Of a stretch of 16,377 nucleotides of DNA, positions 8,033-15,271 are shown piece by piece. Below the pieces are notes generated by a model. It did not search any database. It had not been told where the DNA came from and saw nothing but the letters and a program-made list of their open reading frames with translations. Origin of the DNA: Gammaproteobacteria bacterium (lineage in GTDB: Bacteria; Pseudomonadota; Gammaproteobacteria; Natronospirales; REEB76); NCBI GenBank assembly GCA_028871235.1, contig JAGWNO010000022.1, positions 1 to 16,377 of the forward strand. Reading direction: 5' to 3'. Both the position numbers and the translations under genes were made by a program. The number at the start of each line of letters is the position of its first letter. The first letter of the stretch is position 1.

Positions 8033-8165
8033 GCCGCCTGTCCCTTGCGGGCAAACACGGCGATGGATTCCACATGCGCTGTTTGCGGAAACATGTCCAA
8101 TACACCGGCGGCCAGCAGCTTATAGCCCTGCTCCTGTCCTGCACCAGCAGGCGGGCACCGGCGTG
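8029..8165 (-). pseudogene. rlmD: Relic of rlmD: C-terminal tail of 23S rRNA m5U1939 methyltransferase
   Basis: Between the exonuclease and nagZ genes the minus strand still encodes the end of a TrmA/RlmD-type RNA methyltransferase. GYKLLAAGVLDMFPQTAHVE and then SIAVFARKG match the family's conserved DMFPxTxHVES end in one frame. HAGARLLVQ, matching the segment just before it (ARDAGxLV), lies in another frame. A tandem duplication of TCCTG (plus strand 8132-8136 and 8137-8141) separates them, and deleting one copy restores a single frame. The SAM-binding core, the catalytic Cys loop (SCNPAT) and everything N-terminal are absent. The upstream sequence is the end of the exonuclease gene, whose stop is at 8175-8177. 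The relic is about 45 codons, too little for activity. Its stop keeps the ATGA overlap with nagZ. Whether it is RlmD or another TrmA-family paralogue is not settled by so short a tail. Confidence 0.8.
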
Positions 8166-8174
8166 CTGCGGCCA

Positions 8175-8972
8175 TCATGTGCCCGTGACGTTGTCGAACG
8201 CCGGTGACCATGCGGACAGGAAATCCTTGAGGTGGGGTTTGTCCGCCCGGGTGAGGACATCGCGCACCCGCACGCACTCGCGTTGATAGCGCACGGTATC
8301 CAGCCGCCCGCGCATCAGCTCAAAGCGTATATATATGAGGTATGTGTTGAGTGTGTCGGTTTCGCAGTAGTCACGAATGCGCCCGATCTCTCCCGCCAGG
8401 AACGCCTCCCACACCTTGCTGCCATGCATGCCGAGCTTGCCCGGCAGTCCACACAGCTGCGCCACCTCGTCCAGCGGCGCACTGCTGCGCGGCTGGAAGC
8501 CCGCCAGTACATCCATGAGATCCGTGTGCCGCCAATGGTAACGGGACAGGTAATTGTTCCAGCGAAAGCTGTTGTCGGTATCGCCGGTCTCCCAATAACG
8601 CGGCGCACTGATACCATGACGCAGAGCGCGGTAATGGAGTACCGGTAGATCGAAGCCGGAACCGTTCCAGGAGACGATGTCTGGCGTGAATTTGTCGATG
8701 CCCTCATAGAAACGGCTGATCAGTTCCGCCTCGCCTGATTCCGGCGTGCCCAGGCTCCAGATTTTAAAATCATCACCACGCCGCAGGGCGATGGAAATGG
8801 CGACGATGCGGTGCAGATGCAGTGGCAGGAATTCGCTGCCGCCGGTCTCCTGGCGGCGCTGCTGGAACATGGCGCGTGCCGCATCTTCCTCCGCAAGTCT
8901 CTCCAGGCCATAGAGCCGTCGGCCTGCATCCACGTCCGGAATGGTTTCCATATCGAAGGCCAGAACATTCAT
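8175..8972 (-). CDS. Predicted DEDDy 3'-5' exonuclease, PolB-proofreading-like
   Basis: This 265-residue protein carries the three exonuclease motifs of the DnaQ-like fold. Motif I is LAFDMETIPD at residues 4-13 (Asp and Glu). Motif II is VSWNGSGFDLPVLHYR near residue 105 (Asp). Motif III is IRDYCETDTLNTYLIYIRFE in the C-terminal third, of the YxxxD type. This is the PF10108-type family related to the proofreading domain of DNA polymerase B, found as a stand-alone protein with no well-established cellular role. It presumably degrades DNA or RNA 3' ends with two metal ions. AGGTGG six bases before ATG 8972 supports the start. It is the first gene of the minus-strand operon and occupies the position where the missing body of rlmD would be expected. 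Confidence 0.85.
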   Translation of the reverse strand: MNVLAFDMETIPDVDAGRRLYGLERLAEEDAARAMFQQRRQETGGSEFLPLHLHRIVAISIALRRGDDFKIWSLGTPESGEAELISRFYEGIDKFTPDIVSWNGSGFDLPVLHYRALRHGISAPRYWETGDTDNSFRWNNYLSRYHWRHTDLMDVLAGFQPRSSAPLDEVAQLCGLPGKLGMHGSKVWEAFLAGEIGRIRDYCETDTLNTYLIYIRFELMRGRLDTVRYQRECVRVRDVLTRADKPHLKDFLSAWSPAFDNVTGT

Positions 8973-8997
8973 GGCGCCACCTGTGCTTGAGGCGGGC

Positions 8998-9006
8998 AGT
9001 GTAACA
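8998..9006 (-). promoter_or_regulatory. Candidate extended -10 promoter for the exonuclease-nagZ-hpt-mtnP operon
   Basis: On the minus strand TGT directly precedes TACACT (9003-8998), an extended -10 pattern with 4 of 6 matches to TATAAT. No good -35 sits at the normal distance, which is tolerated by extended -10 promoters. Transcription would begin near 8991, giving a leader of about 20 bases that includes the AGGTGG ribosome site before ATG 8972. It is the only convincing promoter-like element seen for this operon. Confidence 0.4.
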
Positions 9007-9031
9007 AACCTGTCAGGCGCGGGCGAAGCCT

Positions 9032-9060
9032 TTGACCGTCAGGATGAAAAGCCCCAACAT
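9032..9060 (+). promoter_or_regulatory. Weak sigma-70-like promoter candidate for the receptor-kinase operon
   Basis: TTGACC (9032-9037, 5 of 6 to the -35 consensus) is followed after exactly 17 bases by CAACAT (9055-9060, 3 of 6 to the -10). It points toward the receptor gene in the 126-base divergent gap (8973-9098), which contains nothing else recognisable. The poor -10 suggests that, if real, the promoter needs activation. Confidence 0.3.
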
Positions 9061-9098
9061 AGCGGCTCCGCAACAGCAGCATACCAGCCCAGCAAGCC

Positions 9099-11090
9099 AT
9101 GATAATTCGCGCGCGAATAATGCTCGTCATATTGCTGACAGTGCAGGTGTTTTCCAGCGGTGCGTTCGCAGACGACACCGGTCAACCCCAGCTCACGGAA
9201 CAGGATTACCTGGGTGAGCTGCCGGTGGTGCTGTCCACATCCCGGCTGGCACAGCGGCTGGATACCTCGCCGCTGCCCATCACGGTGATCGACCGGCAGA
9301 TCATTGACGCTTCCGGTGCGCAAACCATTGAGGATGTGCTGCGGCTCGTACCCGGGATGCTTGTCGGACATGACAACGGCAACCAGGCGTTCGTGACTTA
9401 TGACGGCTTCGCTGAGCGATTCGCGCGCCGCATGCAGGTGTTGATAGACGGCCGTTCGGTGTACTCACCGACATTCGGTGGCGTGGACTGGTCCGCCCTG
9501 CCGGTGGCGCTGGAGGATGTCGAGCGCATCGAAGTTATCCGTGGCCCGGACGCGGCCGCCTATGGTGCCAATGCTTTCCTGGGTGTCATCAACATCATCA
9601 CCCGCCATCCAAAAGCCGAACAGGGCGGCTATGCAAAACTGCTGCTCGGCACCGACAATACCAACCGCGCCATGGCCCGCTATGGCGAGGTACTAAACAA
9701 CTTGAGCTACCGCGTTACCGCGGTCACTGGCGGCGATCATGGTTTCAACATCGCTGATGGCGTCGTTGACAGCGTACCCACCAATGGTTCCGTGAATGAC
9801 AAGCAGACCTCGCTGGTGAACGGTCGTTTTGACTACGACACCGACAGCGGCAGCCGCTGGGGGTTCCAATTCGGCGATAGTTATGGCTGGCGTGCCCAGG
9901 GCGCGCCGCTCAACGTGCTATATCCGCCGCATCGTTATGACACCGGCTGGAATTTCCAGCAGCTCAGCTGGCAACGGAATATCAGCGATGCCAACGACCT
10001 GAGTTTCAACATCTATCACCAGTTCGACCAGACCAGCGAACGCTTCCTGACGCTACCGGTGTTCATCCCGCCGGCGGGATTGATCACCGCTGCCCTGAAC
10101 TACGACAACATGAGCAATCGCTACGACGCCGAACTGCAGCAGACACTGACCCTGTCACCCACCTTCCGTGCCGTGTGGGGCGCCGGTATGCGTCTCGACC
10201 AGGTCACCTCGTATTCCTATCTGGGTACGGCCTCGCCCATCGACGATCGCGATTATCGCCTGTTTGGTCATGCTGAATGGCGCATCACGTCGGACTTGTA
10301 TGGGAATCTCGGCGCGATGCTGGAGAAAGCCGACATCGGCGGCACCGCTTTATCCCCCACCGCGGCGCTCAACTACACTTTTGCGCCCGGCAGGACACTG
10401 CGTGTGAGCGCCTCCAGCGCCACCCGCTATCCGGTGGTGATCGAAGAAGATGCGAATCAGCACTTTTCCGCCGGACCCATATTCGACCAGGTATTGGCCA
10501 GCAGCGGTGACCTCGGCCCGGAGCGCATCCGCAGCTACGACTTGGGTTACGTGGGCGAGCTCCACGGGCCGCAATTGTGGGTGGATGCGCGGTTGTTCTA
10601 TAGCGATGTCAAGGACCTCATCGCTTACTACAACATCCCGTTCCCCAGCGACAACTTCGATGGTAAGGCACAGGACTTCGCCAACCGTGACTCCGCCATC
10701 CTCAGCGGCGCCGAGACCCAGTTCAACTACAACCCCACACCCGATACCCGGGTGATCGTCAATTACGCCTATCTCGACATCACCGGAGCCAGCGTCTCCG
10801 GCAGCGCCCCGCACCACAACTTTTCAATATTGGCCATGCATACCCTGTCCAACGGGATTGACGTGAGCATGGGATTCTATTTCCTGAGCAGCATGTCCGG
10901 CCTGGATACGGGCACGCCCATCGCATCCCAGCGGCGGCTGGATCTGCGGCTTGCCGCGCCCCTGCCGCAACTGACGCCGGGTGCACGTTTGAGCATCATC
11001 CTGCAGAGCGTGCTCGGCAGCTATCAGGATTTCAAATACGTCAATATCTTTGAGCCCAGGATCCTGGTGCAGCTGAGCACGCCGTTCTGA
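9099..11090 (+). CDS. TonB-dependent outer-membrane receptor, ligand unknown
   Basis: This is a 663-residue outer-membrane receptor. Residues 1-24 are a signal peptide (basic MIIRARI, hydrophobic LVILLTVQVF, cleavage AFA-DD). ELPVVLSTSR at 40-49 sits where the TonB box is expected. The plug domain runs from about 50 to 170, with TSPLPITVIDRQII, TIEDVLRLVPGMLVG, VLIDGRSVY and the signature RIEVIRGPDAAAYGANAF (143-160). A roughly 490-residue beta-barrel follows and ends in VQLSTPF with the terminal Phe used by the BAM insertion machinery. It should take up a scarce ligand using TonB-ExbBD energy. Nothing identifies the ligand, and no siderophore or cobalamin genes are nearby. ATG 9099 has no clear Shine-Dalgarno sequence, and ATG 9120 is an alternative, but the first start gives the better signal peptide. 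The following two genes run in the same direction and probably share its transcript. Confidence 0.9.
   Translation: MIIRARIMLVILLTVQVFSSGAFADDTGQPQLTEQDYLGELPVVLSTSRLAQRLDTSPLPITVIDRQIIDASGAQTIEDVLRLVPGMLVGHDNGNQAFVTYDGFAERFARRMQVLIDGRSVYSPTFGGVDWSALPVALEDVERIEVIRGPDAAAYGANAFLGVINIITRHPKAEQGGYAKLLLGTDNTNRAMARYGEVLNNLSYRVTAVTGGDHGFNIADGVVDSVPTNGSVNDKQTSLVNGRFDYDTDSGSRWGFQFGDSYGWRAQGAPLNVLYPPHRYDTGWNFQQLSWQRNISDANDLSFNIYHQFDQTSERFLTLPVFIPPAGLITAALNYDNMSNRYDAELQQTLTLSPTFRAVWGAGMRLDQVTSYSYLGTASPIDDRDYRLFGHAEWRITSDLYGNLGAMLEKADIGGTALSPTAALNYTFAPGRTLRVSASSATRYPVVIEEDANQHFSAGPIFDQVLASSGDLGPERIRSYDLGYVGELHGPQLWVDARLFYSDVKDLIAYYNIPFPSDNFDGKAQDFANRDSAILSGAETQFNYNPTPDTRVIVNYAYLDITGASVSGSAPHHNFSILAMHTLSNGIDVSMGFYFLSSMSGLDTGTPIASQRRLDLRLAAPLPQLTPGARLSIILQSVLGSYQDFKYVNIFEPRILVQLSTPF
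9105..9118. promoter_or_regulatory. 14-bp perfect palindrome at the 5' end of the receptor gene
   Basis: ATTCGCGCGCGAAT is exactly self-complementary and lies four bases after the start codon ATG 9099, within codons 3-7. It could be an operator for a dimeric regulator, or a hairpin that hides the start, or simply codon-driven symmetry of Ile-Arg-Ala-Arg-Ile. If translation starts at ATG 9120 instead, it would lie just upstream of that start. Only the symmetry is directly seen. Confidence 0.3.
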
Positions 11091-11125
11091 GCATGACCGG
11101 GATCAGGGATGACACAGGGACAGGC

Positions 11126-12109
11126 ATGATTACAGCCAGCAAACGGAAACCGCCATCGTTGCGGTGTCTGCGAGCGGCGGGGGCCTGTATCACGGGCCTG
11201 TTGGCGATGCTCGCGTGTGCATCTGCGGCGACCGCCACTGGCCCGCAGCCCCAGACCGCTGCGCGCATCGTGGTGCTGCAGAGCGCCCCGGGCGGACCCT
11301 ATGAGGAGTTCACCACCAGTTTCCATGCCACGCTGCAGCAACTTGCACCGGCACGCGCCGGCAGCGTGGTAGTCACAACGGTACAGAGTGACACCACTTG
11401 GCTGGCGGCACTGACCGCCGATGACGTGCTGGTGGCTGTCGGCACCCAGGCCACGGAACTGGCACTGAAGAGTCACGGCAGCTCCCCGCTGCTGAGCGTG
11501 TTGGTGCCGAAGGCGACCTTTGAGCGGATGCTCAAGCAGGCGGCGGCCGGCCGCACAGTGACCGCCATATATCTGGATCAGCCTCTCAGCCGCTACATCG
11601 GCCTGGCGAAATTAGTGGTGCCCGATCTCAAGACCATCGGCGTCATACTCGGACCCACCACCGGTTCTCAGGCCGGCGCGCTCGCTCAAGCCACGGCGGC
11701 ATACAGCCTCAAGCTGGCCACCGCCGGTATGACGGACGGCAACCCCCTGCCCGCCCTGTCGGCCCTGCTGGAAGACAGCGGCGTGATTCTGGCGCTGCCG
11801 GATCCGGTGGTGTACAACCGCTATACCTTGCCGCCGCTGTTGCTCACCACCTTCCGTTATCGCATCCCCGTGGTGGGCTTCTCCGCGGCGCTGGTGAAGG
11901 CCGGCGCCGTTGCTGCCGTATATTCGCGCCCCGCGCTGATCGGCCGGCAGGCGGCGGAAATGCTGCAGTCCACGCCGCCTGGCGGCGGCACCTACCCGCG
12001 CTACTTTGATGTGCGGTTCAACAGGGCCGTCGCCCAGGCGCTCGACCTGGCGCTGCCCAGCGAGGCGGAAGCGAAAGCCACCCTGCAGCAGGGAGGCGCC
12101 GCGCCGTGA
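11126..12109 (+). CDS. Periplasmic type-I binding protein, ABC_sub_bind-like
   Basis: This protein of about 327 residues has an N-terminal export signal: basic ASKRKPPSLRCLR, a hydrophobic core, then LAMLACASAATATG. Cleavage by signal peptidase I near ASA-A is most likely, and Cys31 in MLAC is a marginal lipobox. The rest has the two-lobed pattern of uncharacterised ABC substrate-binding proteins (PF04392). VLVAVGTQATELAL follows the first lobe's strand, DLKTIGVILGPTTGSQA opens the second, and VVGFSAALVKAGAVAAVYS is near the hinge. No permease or ATPase gene is present beside it. Its stop overlaps the kinase GTG by four bases (GTGA), which suggests it works with the kinase rather than with a transporter. 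A longer reading from ATG 11093 exists, but CAGGGACAGG just before ATG 11126 and the better signal peptide favour the shorter one. The ligand is unknown. Confidence 0.8.
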   Translation: MITASKRKPPSLRCLRAAGACITGLLAMLACASAATATGPQPQTAARIVVLQSAPGGPYEEFTTSFHATLQQLAPARAGSVVVTTVQSDTTWLAALTADDVLVAVGTQATELALKSHGSSPLLSVLVPKATFERMLKQAAAGRTVTAIYLDQPLSRYIGLAKLVVPDLKTIGVILGPTTGSQAGALAQATAAYSLKLATAGMTDGNPLPALSALLEDSGVILALPDPVVYNRYTLPPLLLTTFRYRIPVVGFSAALVKAGAVAAVYSRPALIGRQAAEMLQSTPPGGGTYPRYFDVRFNRAVAQALDLALPSEAEAKATLQQGGAAP

Positions 12110-14901
12110 TCCGCAACTGGGGCATACGCAACCGGGTGCTGTTGCTGGCGCTGCTGCCGGTCATCAGTCTGGGGTTGGTGCTCGGCAGCTATCTAATCCG
12201 CATCCGGGTGCAGGATCTCAAGAACTCGCAGACCGCGCTCGGCCAGACGCTGGCTGACCAGTTGGCATCAGCGAGCGAGTACGGTGTATTTTCCAGCAAT
12301 CAGCAGGCACTGCAGGCGCTGGTGGATGCGGCGGTCCGCGAGCCCAATGTGGAATCAGTGAGCATCAGCGGCCGCGACGGCCATATTCTCGCGGCCGCCG
12401 TCCATGCGGTCCCGCCCGGGCGTGGCTTGATGGGCGACATCACCCAGCACATCGGGGCTGAAACCGGCTTCAAGGGCGCACTGATCTTCACCAGCAGCAT
12501 CAGCCTGCAATCCGTGCCCACCGGCGAGTTCGGTGTGCTGCTGGAGGATCGCAGCCAGTTGGCGCATATCCCCTCCAGCCTGCCGACTAAGCTCGGCACC
12601 GTGATAGTGAAGCTCTCCGAGGAGCGCTTCGCTGCACATCAGGCCGAAGTTATCATGAACAGCAGCATCATCGCACTGGTCTGCATCGCGCTTACCCTGC
12701 TGCTGGCCCTGGCTATCAGTGGCAGCGTCACTTCACCCATCGGCCGAATAATAGCCATGGTGAGGCGCTTCAGCGGAGGCGAATTCGATGCACGCGTACC
12801 GGAACACTCCGGCGGCGAGCTGGGTGTGCTGGAAAGCGATATCAACGCCTTGGCCGCCAATTCGCAACGCTCACAACAAGAGCTGCAGGTGCAGGTGGAT
12901 CAGGCGACTGCCGAGTTGCGGGAGACCCTGGAGGAAATGGAAATCAAGAACGTGGAATTGGATCTGGCGCGCCGGCGCGCGTTGCAGGCGAGCCGCGTCA
13001 AATCCGAATTCCTGGCCAATATGAGCCACGAGATCCGTACACCCATGAATGCGGTCATCGGATTCAGCGAGCTGCTTGCCAAGACCCCGCTCAACGACGG
13101 TCAGCGTGGTTATATCGGCACTATCCGCCAGGCGGCGCAGACACTGCTGGCGTTGCTCGACGATGTACTCAATGTCACACGGCTGGAGGCTGGCGCAGAC
13201 AGATTGCAGCCCGAAGCATTCGTGTTGCCGGCGTTGCTGGAAGAAGTGCTGGGTATGCTGGCGGTGGAAGCCTACGCCAAGGGCCTGGAGCTGGTGCTGT
13301 ATGTAAAGGATGACGTCAGTATGCCGCTGCTGGGTGACCGGCTGAAACTGACCCGGATATTCACCAACCTGATGAGCAATGCCGTCAAATTCACCGAATC
13401 CGGCAGTGTGGTGACCCGGGTCAGTGTGACCGGGAAGAACCGGCGCGCGCTCAGCCTGGAAATCTGCGTGACGGATACCGGCATCGGCATCCATGAGGAC
13501 GACCAGGCGCGGTTGTACCAGCCCTTTTTCCAACTGGATGGTTCTACCCGCCGGCGGCATGGCGGCGCCGGCCTGGGTCTCTACATCAGCAAGAAGCTGT
13601 TGGAACAGATGGGCGGCACGTTGACACTCAACAGCGTGCCGGGCCGTGGCAGTGAATTCCGTTTGGCCCTGACCCTGCAACTTGCCAACGATGAAAAACA
13701 GCCGGCAGTTGCGCCTGTGCGGCACACCCCGAGGCGGCTGCTGGCATATGAAGCGCATCCCCAGGCAGCCGATGCCCTGCTCGCCCGGCTGCGACGTGCC
13801 GGTTGGGACGCCCGGCATCTCGACACACCGGCAGCCCTGGAACAGGAAATACGTACTGCGCCACGGCCCTTCCCCTATGCGGCCGTGATCCTGTCTCTGG
13901 GTTACACCGACCTGCACGGACCCGCCGGGCCGATCGACATGTTGCGCGACGGGGAAATACAGGTACCGGCAGTACTGCTGGTAAATTCAGTGGATGCCAG
14001 CCTGCAGGCGGATTTGGCGCGGCGCGTTGACGGCGTATGCCTGCCGAAGTGCGTCAGTGAAACGCTGCTGACGGACGAGCTCAGGAACCTCATGGCCAGC
14101 GCCGTCGCAACCACGGAAACCGGGCCCAGCCCAATCACCCGCACCCTGAGGTTGACGGAGTTGACGGTGCTGGTGGTGGATGACAACCGCATCAATCGCA
14201 TGCTGACGCGTATTTTGCTGGAAAAACACGGCGCGACGGTATTCGAAGCCAATAGCGGTCATGCCGCCATGAAACTGGCACGCCACCAGAAGCTGGATCT
14301 GGTGCTGCTGGACATGCACATGCCCGGTGAGGATGGCTGGCAGATCGCACGGCAGTTTCGGCAACAGCACCATGACGAAACCGCCCTGCCGGTGATCGCC
14401 CTGTCGGCAGCCCCCAAGGAGTGCTCCGCGGAAATCCTGGCGGAAAACGGCCTCATGGACTGGCTGCTTAAGCCGCTGGAGGAAGCAGCGCTGCTGCAGG
14501 CGCTTCACCGGCAGCTGGCGCCGGCGTCCGCCGAAGACGGTTCCGCAGTCCGGGGCGCCGGCGATGCCGCGGCGACCCGATTGGATGAGGCGCTCGCCGG
14601 ACTTAAACCCCGGATCCGGGCCATGCTGGTGGAGGATTTGCCGGTGCAGTGGCACGCCGTGTGCACCGCCTGGCGGGCCCGCGAGTTGCCGCGCATGATG
14701 GAATCCATGCACACCTTGAATGGCACCGCCGCCTTCTGCCGGCTGCTTGCCTTGCGGGAACTCTGCAACCGCATGCAGCAATGTCTGCGGACAGGGGAAC
14801 TTCAGGAACTGGCCGGGCTGATGGCGCGGGCGGCCATCGAGGTGCGGCGCGTTCTCGCCCGCCTGACCGCCATGCGGGTTACACCAGGGCGGACACCCTG
14901 A
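12106..14901 (+). CDS. barA: BarA/GacS-type tripartite hybrid sensor histidine kinase
   Basis: This 931-residue inner-membrane kinase has the full BarA/GacS layout. TM1 is at about 8-29 and a periplasmic sensor region with ASEYGVFSSNQQALQALV lies at about 30-184. TM2 is at 185-208, HAMP at about 204-254 and a coiled coil at 255-298. The HisKA domain has SHEIRTPMN with phospho-His308. The ATPase domain has N-box Asn421/Asn425, DTGIGI at 457-462 and GGAGLGLYISKKLLEQMGG. A degenerate receiver spans about 543-665, and a true receiver has Asp692/693, phospho-Asp736 and Lys789. The C-terminal Hpt domain carries His869 in MHTLNGTAAF. The phosphate should pass His-Asp-His to a separate UvrY/GacA-type regulator, not encoded here. 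GTG 12106 is supported by GGGAGG upstream. The gene ends inside the convergent acpS. BarA orthology rests on architecture and the sensor domain. Another GacS-like kinase elsewhere in the genome is possible. Confidence 0.9.
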   Translation: MIRNWGIRNRVLLLALLPVISLGLVLGSYLIRIRVQDLKNSQTALGQTLADQLASASEYGVFSSNQQALQALVDAAVREPNVESVSISGRDGHILAAAVHAVPPGRGLMGDITQHIGAETGFKGALIFTSSISLQSVPTGEFGVLLEDRSQLAHIPSSLPTKLGTVIVKLSEERFAAHQAEVIMNSSIIALVCIALTLLLALAISGSVTSPIGRIIAMVRRFSGGEFDARVPEHSGGELGVLESDINALAANSQRSQQELQVQVDQATAELRETLEEMEIKNVELDLARRRALQASRVKSEFLANMSHEIRTPMNAVIGFSELLAKTPLNDGQRGYIGTIRQAAQTLLALLDDVLNVTRLEAGADRLQPEAFVLPALLEEVLGMLAVEAYAKGLELVLYVKDDVSMPLLGDRLKLTRIFTNLMSNAVKFTESGSVVTRVSVTGKNRRALSLEICVTDTGIGIHEDDQARLYQPFFQLDGSTRRRHGGAGLGLYISKKLLEQMGGTLTLNSVPGRGSEFRLALTLQLANDEKQPAVAPVRHTPRRLLAYEAHPQAADALLARLRRAGWDARHLDTPAALEQEIRTAPRPFPYAAVILSLGYTDLHGPAGPIDMLRDGEIQVPAVLLVNSVDASLQADLARRVDGVCLPKCVSETLLTDELRNLMASAVATTETGPSPITRTLRLTELTVLVVDDNRINRMLTRILLEKHGATVFEANSGHAAMKLARHQKLDLVLLDMHMPGEDGWQIARQFRQQHHDETALPVIALSAAPKECSAEILAENGLMDWLLKPLEEAALLQALHRQLAPASAEDGSAVRGAGDAAATRLDEALAGLKPRIRAMLVEDLPVQWHAVCTAWRARELPRMMESMHTLNGTAAFCRLLALRELCNRMQQCLRTGELQELAGLMARAAIEVRRVLARLTAMRVTPGRTP

Positions 14902-15271
14902 GCAGCACCGCGAACGCCAGCACCACGCCTGCCTCGTCGCTGAGACTCACAAAGGCCTCCCCGGCCCCCAGACGCTGACACGCCGACCGGCCACGTGCAG
15001 AAAAGATCACGCACGGCTTGCCCCAGGCATCCGCCACGATGCCCACATCCCGCACCCACATGCCGTGACTGAAACCCGTGCCCATGGCTTTCACCACCGC
15101 TTCCTTCCCGGCAAAGCGCGTCGCCAGGTACCGCACCGGGTCTTTAGTGCGGCGGAAGCCGGGCAGCTCTTCAGGACACAGGATGCGGGCAACGAAACGC
15201 TCACCGCGCCGCTCCCAGACACGGCGGATACGCTCCACTTCCACCAGATCGGTGCCGATGCCGAGGATCAT
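14879..15271 (-). CDS. acpS: Holo-[acyl-carrier-protein] synthase AcpS
   Basis: This 130-residue enzyme (E. coli AcpS is 126) transfers the 4'-phosphopantetheine arm of CoA to the serine of acyl carrier protein. It starts MILGIGTDLVEVERIRR, with the metal-binding Asp8. The second signature, RFAGKEAVVKAMGTGF, supplies Glu57, and VSLSDEAGVVLAFAVL closes the fold. The open frame extends into pdxJ, but ATG 15271 overlaps the pdxJ stop in an ATGA junction and gives the family N-terminus. Its last 23 bases overlap the 3' end of the kinase gene on the opposite strand. The pdxJ-acpS order is common in proteobacteria. Confidence 0.95.
   Translation of the reverse strand: MILGIGTDLVEVERIRRVWERRGERFVARILCPEELPGFRRTKDPVRYLATRFAGKEAVVKAMGTGFSHGMWVRDVGIVADAWGKPCVIFSARGRSACQRLGAGEAFVSLSDEAGVVLAFAVLLRVSALV

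Noticed and set aside
7097..8125. Plus-strand open frame of 342 codons opposite nagZ
   Set aside because: It is antisense to conserved GH3 motifs, and its composition mirrors the nagZ codons.
8029..8277. 82-codon minus-strand frame read as a small intact gene
   Set aside because: Its first half runs through the exonuclease coding region in another frame. Only the last 35 or so codons have homology, and that homology continues upstream in a different frame, so it is a broken gene tail.
11093..11125. ATG 11093 as the start of the binding protein
   Set aside because: It has no ribosome site, and it places 11 residues rich in Asp and Gly before a good signal peptide.
12871..13917. Minus-strand open frame of 348 codons opposite the kinase
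   Set aside because: It is antisense to the HisKA and ATPase motifs and has no domain or start signal.
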